From positions 1 through 21,187 of the forward strand of contig CAKUVB010000009.1 in the NCBI GenBank assembly GCA_934693215.1: 21,187 nt of DNA. Direction: 5' to 3'. The notes below the pieces were generated by a model. It searched no databases. It saw nothing but the letters and a program-made list of their open reading frames with translations, and was not told the DNA's origin. Of the stretch, positions 1 through 6,574 are shown one piece after another. Position 1 is the stretch's first letter; each line of letters begins with the position of its first letter. The position numbers and the translations under genes were made by a program. This DNA comes from an uncultured Candidatus Melainabacteria bacterium (GTDB lineage: Bacteria; Cyanobacteriota; Vampirovibrionia; Gastranaerophilales; Gastranaerophilaceae).

Positions 1-1556
1 CAGATTTCGGTGGTGAAGTTGAACGTGTATTAGGTATGGTTGATGGTGCATTATTGATTGTTGATGCGGCAGAAGGGCCTATGCCACAGACAAGATTTGT
101 ATTATCAAAAGCTCTTGAATTAGGCATTAAAATCATTGTTGTATTCAACAAGATTGATAAGCCAGCAGCTGATCCTGATATGGCTTTAGATAAAGTCTTT
201 GACTTGTTTACAGAATTAACAGATAGAGAAGATTTAATCGACTTCCCTTATTTATATGCAAGTAGTTTGCATGGTTTTGCAATCAAAGATTTGAATGATG
301 AGAGAAAAGATGTAACTCCATTGTTAGATGCAATCTTAGAATACATTAAACCTCCAGTTGGTGATGCTAAAAAACCACTTCAATTCCAAGCAACAACTCT
401 TGATTATAACGAATACGTTGGAAGAATTGTTGCAGGTAGAATTGTAAACGGTAAAATATCTTCTCAAGAACAAGTTGCATTATGCAAAGCTGATGGTTCT
501 ATAGAACGAGGTAAAATTGCAAAATTATACGAATTTAAAGATTTAGGTAGAGAAGAAACTGATTCTGCTGAAGCAGGTGATATTGTAGCTATCGCAGGTT
601 TCCCTGATATTCAAATTGGTGAAACTATTTGTGATATAAACAATCCAGAACCTTTACCTATGATTCATGTTGATGAACCAACTCTACAAATGAATTTTTC
701 AGTAAATGATAGTCCTTTAGCTGGTACTGAAGGTAAGTTTGTAACAAGCCGTCAGTTAAGAAAAAGACTTTATAACGAACTTGAAAAGAACGTTAGTTTG
801 AAGGTTGAAGATACTGATAGTACAGATGTATTCAAGGTTAGCGGACGTGGAGAACTTCACTTAGGCATATTGATTGAAACTATGCGTAGAGAAGGTTACG
901 AATTCCAAATCTCAAAACCTGAAGTTATTATTAAAGAAATAAATGGAGAACAATGTGAACCATTTGAAAATTTAATTGTAGATGTTCCTGATGAAGCCGC
1001 TGGCAGTTGTATTGATAGACTTTCAGGCAGAAAAGCTACAATGTTAGAAATGAAATCTTCTAACGGTCGAACTAAATTAAGATTTTCAATTCCGGCAAGA
1101 GGCTTGATTGGTTTCAGAAATGAATTTATGCGTATGACTCGTGGTGAAGGTATTATGTGCCATACATTTGATGAATACAAACCTTTCGCAGGAGAAATTC
1201 CAAAACAAAGAAGTGGCTCTATTCTTGCTTTTGAAACAGGCGAAGCAATTCCTTATGCTCTTGCTCAATATGAAGATAGAGGAGTATTCTTTATCACTCC
1301 AAAAACAAAAGTCTATAGAGGTATGATTATTGGTGAAGGTAATAAGGCTCAAGACATTGCAGTTAATATTTGTAAAACTAAAAAACTTACAAATATGAGA
1401 AGTTCTACTGCTGATGTTATGGTAACTCTACAAGCACCAAAAACTCTATCTTTAGAAGACTGTATGGAATATATCGGAGATGATGAACTTGTAGAAATCA
1501 CTCCGGAAAATATCAGAATGAGAAAAGTTGATTTAGTAAAATTTAGAAGTATCTAA
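1..1556 (+). CDS. typA: Ribosome-associated GTPase TypA/BipA (5' truncated)
   Basis: This is a translational GTPase of the EF-G/LepA superfamily that binds the 70S ribosome and is linked to stress adaptation and ribosome assembly. The frame is open from base 3 and starts inside the G3 region (DFGGEVERVLG follows the missing DTPGHA), so about 70 N-terminal residues with the P-loop and switch I lie outside the window. Visible parts are the G4 motif NKID, a G5-like ASSLHG, the beta-barrel domain II, the EF-G-like domain III (VSGRGELHLGILIE), domain V (IPARGLIGFR) and the TypA-specific C-terminal domain (KKLTNMRSS, DDELVEITP). Alignment by eye to E. coli BipA is continuous. The methionine at base 36 is internal, not the true start. 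The gene stands alone and is closed by a hairpin terminator 19 bp after the stop. Identity is very secure. Confidence 0.97.
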   Translation, partial: DFGGEVERVLGMVDGALLIVDAAEGPMPQTRFVLSKALELGIKIIVVFNKIDKPAADPDMALDKVFDLFTELTDREDLIDFPYLYASSLHGFAIKDLNDERKDVTPLLDAILEYIKPPVGDAKKPLQFQATTLDYNEYVGRIVAGRIVNGKISSQEQVALCKADGSIERGKIAKLYEFKDLGREETDSAEAGDIVAIAGFPDIQIGETICDINNPEPLPMIHVDEPTLQMNFSVNDSPLAGTEGKFVTSRQLRKRLYNELEKNVSLKVEDTDSTDVFKVSGRGELHLGILIETMRREGYEFQISKPEVIIKEINGEQCEPFENLIVDVPDEAAGSCIDRLSGRKATMLEMKSSNGRTKLRFSIPARGLIGFRNEFMRMTRGEGIMCHTFDEYKPFAGEIPKQRSGSILAFETGEAIPYALAQYEDRGVFFITPKTKVYRGMIIGEGNKAQDIAVNICKTKKLTNMRSSTADVMVTLQAPKTLSLEDCMEYIGDDELVEITPENIRMRKVDLVKFRSI

Positions 1557-1575
1557 TTTATATTAAAGATTAACG

Positions 1576-1617
1576 AAAAGACCAAAGAGATATATTCTCT
1601 TTGGTCTTTTTTGTTTG
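1576..1617 (+). terminator. Rho-independent terminator of typA
   Basis: A perfect 15-bp stem (1576-1590 with 1596-1610) has a 5-nt TATAT loop. The descending arm ends in TTTT and is followed by TTGTTTG. It lies directly after the typA stop. The A-run at the base of the stem means it might also work weakly on the minus strand. Confidence 0.9.
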
Positions 1618-1630
1618 TATAAACTTCCAA

Positions 1631-1653
1631 ATAAAAAGACTGCCTGAGCAGTC
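1631..1653 (-). terminator. Terminator of the minus-strand gene 1695-2498
   Basis: Read on the minus strand, GACTGC-TCAG-GCAGTC forms a 6-bp stem with a 4-nt loop (1653-1638) and is followed by TTTTTAT. It lies about 40 bp after the stop of the minus-strand gene, back to back with the typA terminator. Confidence 0.75.
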
Positions 1654-1694
1654 ATAAAAATTAATTATAGGGAAAAATTATGTCTAAAAATCTA

Positions 1695-2498
1695 TTATGA
1701 GAACAATTTGAAAGTTTTATCAATATTATCACTTCTTACTGTTTTCAATGAATCAATTTCGGTTTTGATAGCACTTCTTTCTGTTTCTGTTTGAGAAAGC
1801 ATTGTATCATATTGAGAATCTTTTCTGTTTATTCTTGTAGTTTCAGCTTCATAAGTAGCTTCTGCTTTTTTTAATTCTTTTTCATTCGCAACTTCTGATA
1901 ACATAGTATCTGTAGCGACTGCAACTTCTGTCCAAGCACCTTTTCCGTCATCTCCACCTTCGGTTTCCCATTTGTGAAGCATAACATCTCCGTTTGCAAT
2001 CATATTAGTTAACCATTCAGAACTGTCTGCATATCCTGCTACCATTGGTTCTAACTTGTCTTTACCATAAGAACTTAACAAATCAAACAAATTTTGATAA
2101 TATGCTTTTTCAGACTCATCTGTAGAATTATTAGAACAAGCTTTTACAAATTCATCTTTGTTTGTTGAATGTGCATCAAAGTTATTTTTAATATCTGCTT
2201 TTACAATTAAAGTACCTGTTTTTACACGTTCTAGAGCATATAGGTTTTGAACACCGGCTTTATATCCACCGAACATATTATTAAATGTCGCATCTTTGTA
2301 CGTAATAGAACCATCTTTTTCAATATATTTATACTGGATTTTCTTAGAATCTAGAGCAGTCATATAGGCATTATAAGCAGCATCAGATTCGTTGGATAAC
2401 TGTAGCTTTTGAGCTTGTATCCTTTGAGCCTGATACTCTATGCGATGCTGTCTTGATGTTAGTTGCAGCAAACGTACCTGTGTAGCGGCTAAACCCAT
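1695..2498 (-). CDS. Unnamed protein with paired N- and C-terminal helices
   Basis: Function not recognised. The 267-residue product starts MGLAATQVRLLQLTSRQHR and has no signal peptide or membrane segment. Residues 5-50 form a glutamine-rich amphipathic helix. A mixed globular middle (about 55-195) contains EWLTNMIANGDVMLHKW at 161-177. A long heptad-rich helix (about 205-265) ends in NIDKTFKLFS. Discontinuous terminal helices flanking a central domain are the general plan of flagellar axial proteins (FlgE, FlgK, FlgL), and fliD lies in the same window, so a hook, filament or secretion-associated role is possible. No axial-protein signature sequence is present, so this is only inference. I recall similar MGLAATQ-type starts in Gastranaerophilales genomes. 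The ATG follows AAAGGAG at a 5-nt spacing. The gene is monocistronic, with its own promoter and terminator. Confidence 0.85.
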   Translation of the reverse strand: MGLAATQVRLLQLTSRQHRIEYQAQRIQAQKLQLSNESDAAYNAYMTALDSKKIQYKYIEKDGSITYKDATFNNMFGGYKAGVQNLYALERVKTGTLIVKADIKNNFDAHSTNKDEFVKACSNNSTDESEKAYYQNLFDLLSSYGKDKLEPMVAGYADSSEWLTNMIANGDVMLHKWETEGGDDGKGAWTEVAVATDTMLSEVANEKELKKAEATYEAETTRINRKDSQYDTMLSQTETERSAIKTEIDSLKTVRSDNIDKTFKLFS

Positions 2499-2558
2499 TT
2501 TTACTCCTTTTTCTAATTCTTATATTACTATTTACGGCATTTTTTTATGAATCTTTAG

Positions 2559-2587
2559 ATATTATTAACAGAATGTTACATTGTTAA
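2559..2587 (-). promoter_or_regulatory. Candidate sigma-70-type promoter of gene 1695-2498
   Basis: On the minus strand, TTAACA (2587-2582) is followed after exactly 17 bp by TAATAT (2564-2559). This predicts a leader of about 55 nt. The inverted repeat TGTTACA (2574-2580) / TGTAACA (2592-2598) overlaps the -35 and spacer and could be an operator. AT-richness makes chance matches common. Confidence 0.4.
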
Positions 2588-2636
2588 TTTTTGTAACAAA
2601 TATATAAATTAGCTAGCATAGAATAACTAAAATGTG

Positions 2637-2727
2637 TATAATCAGTATATACACAATACAATATAAAAATCCAACTATCACTATCTTTTTAAACCAAGTA
2701 TGATTCTTTTCAATCATACTTTTATTT
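2637..2727 (+). ncRNA. Candidate small RNA ending at an orphan terminator
   Basis: A perfect TATAAT (2637-2642) precedes, by about 55 nt, a plus-strand hairpin terminator (2696-2721) with no plus-strand ORF in between. A transcript of roughly 80 nt, from about 2649 to 2727, would result. No convincing -35 hexamer is seen 16-18 bp upstream of the TATAAT, and no RNA family is recognised. The call rests on the orphan terminator. Confidence 0.25.
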
Positions 2728-2729
2728 TT
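2696..2729 (+). terminator. Orphan plus-strand terminator
   Basis: AAGTATGATT (2696-2705) pairs perfectly with AATCATACTT (2712-2721) over a 6-nt loop and is followed by TTATTTTTTATT. On the minus strand the hairpin is followed by GGTTTAAAAAG, so it is a poor terminator for nth. No gene on the plus strand lies between typA (already terminated) and this site. Confidence 0.6.
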
Positions 2730-2744
2730 TATTAGGAGTAAATT

Positions 2745-2819
2745 ATCATTCTGAGGAATTTATTTCGAAGAACCTCATGTAAGGCTTGTTAGAGATATTT
2801 CGCTGTCGCTCAATATGAC
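2745..2819. repeat. REP-like imperfect palindrome
   Basis: Left arm blocks TCATTCTGAG (2746-2755) and CGAAGAACCTC (2766-2776) mirror right arm blocks GAGATATTTCG (about 2792-2802) and CTCAATATGA (2810-2819). The GC-richer bias of the arms and the form TCATTCTGAG..CGAAGAA.CTC..GAGAT.TTCG..CTCA..ATGA match a dispersed intergenic palindrome that I recall from many bacterial genomes. It sits just after the nth stop. Only one copy is in the window. Whether it is mobile or structural is unknown. Confidence 0.55.
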
Positions 2820-2850
2820 GGAATAAATATAATCATTCAGTACAATTCTC

Positions 2851-3474
2851 TTAGAACTCGCAGAACTCTCTAATTGGACATTCATCACATTTAGGCTTTG
2901 TTGGTTTACAAACATTTTGACCATGTGTGACCATTAAAGTGTTTATATCCAACCAATATTTTTGAGGTAGCTTTTCTCGTAATGCAAACTCTGTTTCATC
3001 AGGTGTTTTGGTTGTTACATATCCTATTCTATTAAAAATTCTATGAACATGAACATCTACACATATTGCAGGAATTCCAAAACCTTTTGCTAATACAAGG
3101 TTTGCTGTTTTTCTTCCTACTCCATTAAATTTAATTAAATTTTCTATTGTGTCAGGAACTTTTCCATTAAGTTTTTCAACAATAGTTTTAGAAAGTTCAA
3201 TAATTTGTTTTGCTTTGTTTTTGTAAAACCCCACTGGATAAATCGCATTAGCTAAATCATCTTCCGATATATTCATCATTTCCTGAGGTGTTTTTGCTAA
3301 CTCTAACATACGTAGAGTTGCAGGATACGTTGTTTTATCATTAGTCCTCAAACTCAAAATACAAGCTATCAATACCAAATAAGGATTACGAAATTCTTCC
3401 ATCAAATTAACAAATTCACTTCTTGGTTGATTTGCTTTTTGTAGATTTTCAACAATTTTATCAATATTAATCAT
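2851..3474 (-). CDS. nth: Endonuclease III-family DNA glycosylase
   Basis: This base-excision repair enzyme removes oxidised pyrimidines and nicks the strand by its AP-lyase activity. The HhH-GPD core is intact: the helix-hairpin-helix FNGVGRKTANLVLAK contains the catalytic lysine (K122), followed by VDVHVHR with the catalytic aspartate (D140). The C-terminus carries the 4Fe-4S loop C-X6-C-X2-C-X5-C (C189, C196, C199, C205). LSLRTND replaces the LSAQ segment of E. coli Nth, as in many archaeal and other bacterial homologues. I start at the ATG at 3474 (207 aa), which overlaps the lpxK stop by 8 bp and has AAGG 11 nt upstream. A TTG six codons earlier (3492) is also open but has a weak ribosome site. 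It is the second gene of the lpxK-nth unit. Confidence 0.93.
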   Translation of the reverse strand: MINIDKIVENLQKANQPRSEFVNLMEEFRNPYLVLIACILSLRTNDKTTYPATLRMLELAKTPQEMMNISEDDLANAIYPVGFYKNKAKQIIELSKTIVEKLNGKVPDTIENLIKFNGVGRKTANLVLAKGFGIPAICVDVHVHRIFNRIGYVTTKTPDETEFALREKLPQKYWLDINTLMVTHGQNVCKPTKPKCDECPIREFCEF

Positions 3475-4492
3475 TTGATAAAAGACCTTCAATATCCAAT
3501 TGTGTTTTTAATTTGAGTGCAAAAATATTATTCATGTCAAACTTTGCAAGTTTAACGGCATCTTTTTCTGTCGTAATAATATTTCCTTTTATTTTAGAAA
3601 TATCAGACTTTGAATATCTATGATGATCATCAAATGTTATCTTTTTAAGAATTTCATAATTATTTTCTAAAAATCTATAAAATTGAGTTGGCTGTCCTAT
3701 CGCACACATTGCAGTCACAGCTTCACCTGAAACCAGATTATCTCCGGTTTTAATATTATAGACATAATCAGGAGTTGCAGAACAAACATAAGCATCACAT
3801 TTGAATTTCTTACCCATTATTTTTGCCAATTTTTCAGCTCTTTGAGTATCATTTGATTTGTTCATTACAATCAACTTATCAACACGTGAAAAAGCTTCTG
3901 TACCTTCTCTCAATGGCCCTGCAGGAAGAAGTTTTTCATTCCCAAATCCCATTTCTGAATCTACAAGCAAAATATTCATATCTCGATGGATTTTTCTATG
4001 TTGAAACGCATCATCTAGAATAATTCTTGTAACGCCAAATTTTTCTATTGCATATTTTGAGGCTTTAACTCTATCCTTACAAGTCAAAACTGCACACATA
4101 TTAAGATTTACTGCAAGTAAATATGCCTCATCGCCAGCCATATCTGCCGTTTGGAAAAGATTGATACCATCAGAAATAACATTTACTTTTTTATTAGAAA
4201 GTTTTCCACCATATCCTCTTGTTATAACAGCAACTTTTTCACCCTTTTCCACGAAATATTTTGCTAAAGCCATCACAACAGGAGTTTTTCCAACACCACC
4301 GGTTGTTAAATTTCCAACAGAAATTACATTTGCATTAACTTTTTTTTCTTTTAAAACACCTTTATCATATAAAGTATTTCTTAGTTTTGAAACTAATCCA
4401 TAAAAAAGTGAAAAAAATTCTAATAAATCAACAAAAAATCCCTCAGCATTCTTATCATAATGAAGTTGTGTAATTTTCGATTTAAAATTCAA
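3467..4492 (-). CDS. lpxK: Tetraacyldisaccharide 4'-kinase LpxK
   Basis: LpxK phosphorylates the 4' position of the tetraacyldisaccharide 1-phosphate to give lipid IVA, a late step of lipid A synthesis at the inner-membrane face. It has 341 residues, within the family's usual 320-350. An N-terminal amphipathic/hydrophobic stretch (about 18-40) is followed by the unusual P-loop GNLTTGGVGKTP (60-71), RGYGG (92-96), GDEA (120-123), the acidic ILDDAFQHR (158-166) and LLPAGPLRE. The start is TTG at 4492, supported by AGGTGGG five bases upstream; there is no better ATG nearby. The 3' end overlaps nth. The gene shows that the organism makes lipid A and so has an outer membrane. No other lpx gene is in the window. 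Confidence 0.95.
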   Translation of the reverse strand: MNFKSKITQLHYDKNAEGFFVDLLEFFSLFYGLVSKLRNTLYDKGVLKEKKVNANVISVGNLTTGGVGKTPVVMALAKYFVEKGEKVAVITRGYGGKLSNKKVNVISDGINLFQTADMAGDEAYLLAVNLNMCAVLTCKDRVKASKYAIEKFGVTRIILDDAFQHRKIHRDMNILLVDSEMGFGNEKLLPAGPLREGTEAFSRVDKLIVMNKSNDTQRAEKLAKIMGKKFKCDAYVCSATPDYVYNIKTGDNLVSGEAVTAMCAIGQPTQFYRFLENNYEILKKITFDDHHRYSKSDISKIKGNIITTEKDAVKLAKFDMNNIFALKLKTQLDIEGLLSND

Positions 4493-4555
4493 AACAGCCC
4501 ACCTAATTCCTTAAGTATATATTATCATAAAATTTTAATTTAAGAAACCGAAGTT

Positions 4556-4590
4556 AAAAAGCACTCATCAATATAGAATGAGTGCTTTTT
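4556..4590 (-). terminator. Terminator between gene 4616-4957 and lpxK
   Basis: A perfect 13-bp stem, AAAAAGCACTCAT (4556-4568) with ATGAGTGCTTTTT (4578-4590), encloses a 9-nt loop. Symmetric A and T runs make it usable in both directions. Given the gene order it ends the minus-strand transcript of the small secreted protein before lpxK begins. Confidence 0.85.
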
Positions 4591-4615
4591 ATATTTCTAT
4601 AACCTAATAAAAATT

Positions 4616-4957
4616 CTAGTATTTCAAAAGGTTTTGAAAATCTTTTTTCTTTTGTTCCATTTTTTGTTGATGAAGTTTTTTAGCATCTTCCATTTCTTTT
4701 TTCTTTGCTTCTTGAGCCTTTTTTATTTCTGCTTGTCTTTGCTCTTGAGCTTTTTTTATTTCTTCTTGACGTTTCTTTTGAGCTTCTTCACGTTGCTTTT
4801 GAGCTTTTTGAGCAGCTTCTCTTTGAGCTTGCAACTGTCTTTCTTTTTGTGCAACAGGTGCTGTCCATTTATTTACCATCTGTTCAGTATAAGTTGTAGC
4901 CGCAATTGCATTTCCCGCAAAAGACAATACGATTAATGTTGCAACAATTTTTTTCAT
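4616..4957 (-). CDS. Small secreted, charged single-helix protein
   Basis: Function not recognised. The product is 113 residues. Residues 1-20 are a typical Sec signal peptide (MKK, hydrophobic core, cleavage likely after AIA). A short TYTEQMVNKWTAPV segment follows, then about 75 residues composed almost only of K, E, Q, R and A, with an internal repeat (EIKKAQEQRQ / EIKKAQEAKK at about 65-84). This composition predicts a long single alpha helix or coiled coil in the periplasm. Proteins of this type can act as periplasmic spacers or bind envelope polymers, but nothing here identifies a partner. AGGAG precedes the ATG at an 8-nt spacing. It is monocistronic and divergent from wecG with only 62 bp between the starts. 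A long plus-strand frame over the same bases is a low-complexity shadow. Confidence 0.85.
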   Translation of the reverse strand: MKKIVATLIVLSFAGNAIAATTYTEQMVNKWTAPVAQKERQLQAQREAAQKAQKQREEAQKKRQEEIKKAQEQRQAEIKKAQEAKKKEMEDAKKLHQQKMEQKKKDFQNLLKY

Positions 4958-5006
4958 CTTTTTTCTCCTATTAAAAAATACTCTCGTAAGTTTTATATTT
5001 TTTTAG

Positions 5007-5020
5007 TATAATAATTGTTA
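5007..5020 (+). promoter_or_regulatory. Promoter -10 element immediately before wecG
   Basis: A perfect TATAAT (5007-5012) ends 7 bp before the wecG ATG (5020). A -35 at 17 bp would be TCGTAA (4984-4989), a 3/6 match. If used, transcription would start at or within about two bases of the ATG, giving a leaderless mRNA. No Shine-Dalgarno sequence is present. Confidence 0.45.
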
Positions 5021-5745
5021 TGAAAAGAGTCAAGTTATTAGATTACGAAATTGATACATTTAATTTTGAAGAAGCAGTTAATTATGCCGGAGAATTACTT
5101 AAAACAGATAAAGTTAGTCAAGTTGTAACAATTAATCCTGAAATGTTTGAAACGGCTCATAAAGATAAAGAGTTTTCGCAAATTTTAAGAGATGCTGAAA
5201 TGGTAATACCTGATGGTGTTGGAGTAAAAATTGGGCTAAAAATAATGGGCGAAAATGTTACTCGCATTGCTGGGGTTGATTTTGCAAGACGAATGATAGA
5301 TTATGCTACTGCTGAAAAATATCCAATTGCTTTAATTGGTGCTAAATCTGAAATTCTGGAAAAAGCTATACTAAACCTAGAATCAGAAGTTGAGCATCTA
5401 AATATTGCTTACGCTCACGATGGCTATTTTGACAATTGGGACGAAATATTTGAAGGCTTAAAAAACGCATCTCCAAGATTGATTCTTGTAGCTTTAGGTT
5501 CTCCTAAACAAGAAAAATTTATTTATGAAGCTAAAAAAAGACTTAACCCGGCTTTGATGATTGGTGTTGGTGGTAGTTTTGATGTATGGTCCGGTGTTGT
5601 AGAAAGAGCACCTAAAATATATCAAAATTTAGGATTAGAATGGTTGTATAGAACAATAAAGCAACCTGAAAGATTTAAACGAATTTTTCCTACTCTACCA
5701 TTATTTGTGTTAAAAGTTATAAAATATCGTATCGGAGGTAAATAA
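5020..5745 (+). CDS. WecG/TagA/CpsF-family glycosyltransferase (GT26)
   Basis: GT26 enzymes transfer a sugar, typically an N-acetylmannosamine-type residue from a UDP donor, onto a polyprenyl-diphosphate-linked acceptor at the cytoplasmic membrane. This is the second sugar step in teichoic acid linkage units, ECA or capsule. The 241-residue protein has the family core: TINPE (T37 and N39), the catalytic-type PDGVG (D65), HDGYF, GSPKQE (160-165), GVGGSFDVWSG (182-192) and the C-terminal appendage RAPKIYQNLGLEWLYR, which is thought to aid membrane association. T37 and D65 match the catalytic pair known in bacterial TagA. The acceptor cannot be told from sequence. The ATG has no Shine-Dalgarno and lies 7 bp after a TATAAT. 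The stop overlaps the next start (TAATG). The protein may act in O-antigen or another surface glycan. Confidence 0.9.
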   Translation: MKRVKLLDYEIDTFNFEEAVNYAGELLKTDKVSQVVTINPEMFETAHKDKEFSQILRDAEMVIPDGVGVKIGLKIMGENVTRIAGVDFARRMIDYATAEKYPIALIGAKSEILEKAILNLESEVEHLNIAYAHDGYFDNWDEIFEGLKNASPRLILVALGSPKQEKFIYEAKKRLNPALMIGVGGSFDVWSGVVERAPKIYQNLGLEWLYRTIKQPERFKRIFPTLPLFVLKVIKYRIGGK

Positions 5746-6566
5746 TGCTTAATACTGAAGAAATTAAACAATTAAAAGAATTGGCAAAAGAATCTAGAAT
5801 CAACATTTTGAATATGGTTCATAACTCTAAATCGGGTCACATCGGTGGAGCATTTTCGGCTACTGATATAATTACTGTACTTTATCACAAATGTATGAAT
5901 ATAACTCCAGAAATGAAAGATGATAGAGATAGATTTGTTTTGTCAAAAGGACACGCATCTGCAATTCTTTACTCTGTATTATCTCAAAAAGGATTTTTCC
6001 CAAAAGAGGAATTACTAACATTTAGAATATTTGGGTCTAGACTTCAAGGACACCCTTGCAAGAAATTATTGAATGGAGTTGAAGTTTCAACAGGTTCTTT
6101 AGGACAAGGACTTTCAATCGGTTGTGGTATGGCTACTGGTTTAAAACTTGATAAAAACCCTGCTCACGTTTTTGTTTATCTAGGTGATGGCGAACTTCAA
6201 GAAGGTTCTTGTTGGGAAGCTTTTATGCAAGCACCTCACAGAAAATTAAATAATTTAATTGCAATTATTGATAGAAACAGATACCAAATTGATGGTTGTA
6301 CAGAAGATATTATGTCTGTTGACCCATTAGAAGATAAAATAAAAGCTTTTAACTGGAATACAATTGTTATTGACGGTCATAACATAGAAGAAATCTATGA
6401 TGCAATAGAAAAAGCTAAAAATAATAATTCTGATAGACCAACGGCAATAATTGCGAATACTGTAAAAGGTAAAGGCGTTTCGTTTATGGAAAATACTGCA
6501 GCTTGGCATGGTAAAGCTCCTAATGATGAACAATACGAAAAAGCTATGGCTGAATTAAACGCATAG
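5745..6566 (+). CDS. Transketolase N-terminal (ThDP-binding) subunit
   Basis: This is the N-terminal half of a split transketolase, which transfers two-carbon units between ketoses and aldoses using thiamine diphosphate. It has 273 residues, typical of split N subunits (full-length enzymes are about 660). Visible are SGHIGG (H32), SKGHAS (H70), LQGHP (H103), STGSLGQG and the ThDP/Mg motif GDGELQEG (147-154) with N178 in DRNR. The pyrimidine-binding C-terminal subunit, which supplies the catalytic glutamate and is normally the next gene, is absent here; an alcohol dehydrogenase follows instead. The partner must be elsewhere, or the protein serves a special pathway. GGAGG sits 6 nt before the ATG, which overlaps the wecG stop by one base, implying translational coupling. 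Confidence 0.92.
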   Translation: MLNTEEIKQLKELAKESRINILNMVHNSKSGHIGGAFSATDIITVLYHKCMNITPEMKDDRDRFVLSKGHASAILYSVLSQKGFFPKEELLTFRIFGSRLQGHPCKKLLNGVEVSTGSLGQGLSIGCGMATGLKLDKNPAHVFVYLGDGELQEGSCWEAFMQAPHRKLNNLIAIIDRNRYQIDGCTEDIMSVDPLEDKIKAFNWNTIVIDGHNIEEIYDAIEKAKNNNSDRPTAIIANTVKGKGVSFMENTAAWHGKAPNDEQYEKAMAELNA

Positions 6567-6574
6567 GATTTATT

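Larger units (their letters stand above)
2499..2850. other. Intergenic region between two minus-strand transcription units
   Basis: This 352-bp gap holds the promoter of the downstream minus gene (2559-2587), the orphan plus terminator with its possible small RNA, and the REP-like palindrome. I see no credible protein-coding ORF in it and no clear minus-strand terminator for nth, unless the palindrome serves that purpose. Confidence 0.7.

Noticed and set aside
2574..2598. TGTTACA / TGTAACA heptamers as a genome-wide operator (also at 9706, 9741, 21038)
   Set aside because: The same heptamers occur many times inside coding regions of this window, so the intergenic ones are not clearly enriched; only the 2574-2598 inverted pair is mentioned, with the promoter.
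3475..3492. TTG start six codons upstream for nth
   Set aside because: It is possible, but it is a weaker codon without a good ribosome site; the ATG at 3474 gives the usual short overlap with lpxK and the family N-terminus.
4634..4936. Plus-strand frame rich in Phe and Leu over the small secreted protein gene
   Set aside because: It is the reverse-complement shadow of a Lys/Glu/Gln-rich coding sequence; no ribosome site and low complexity.
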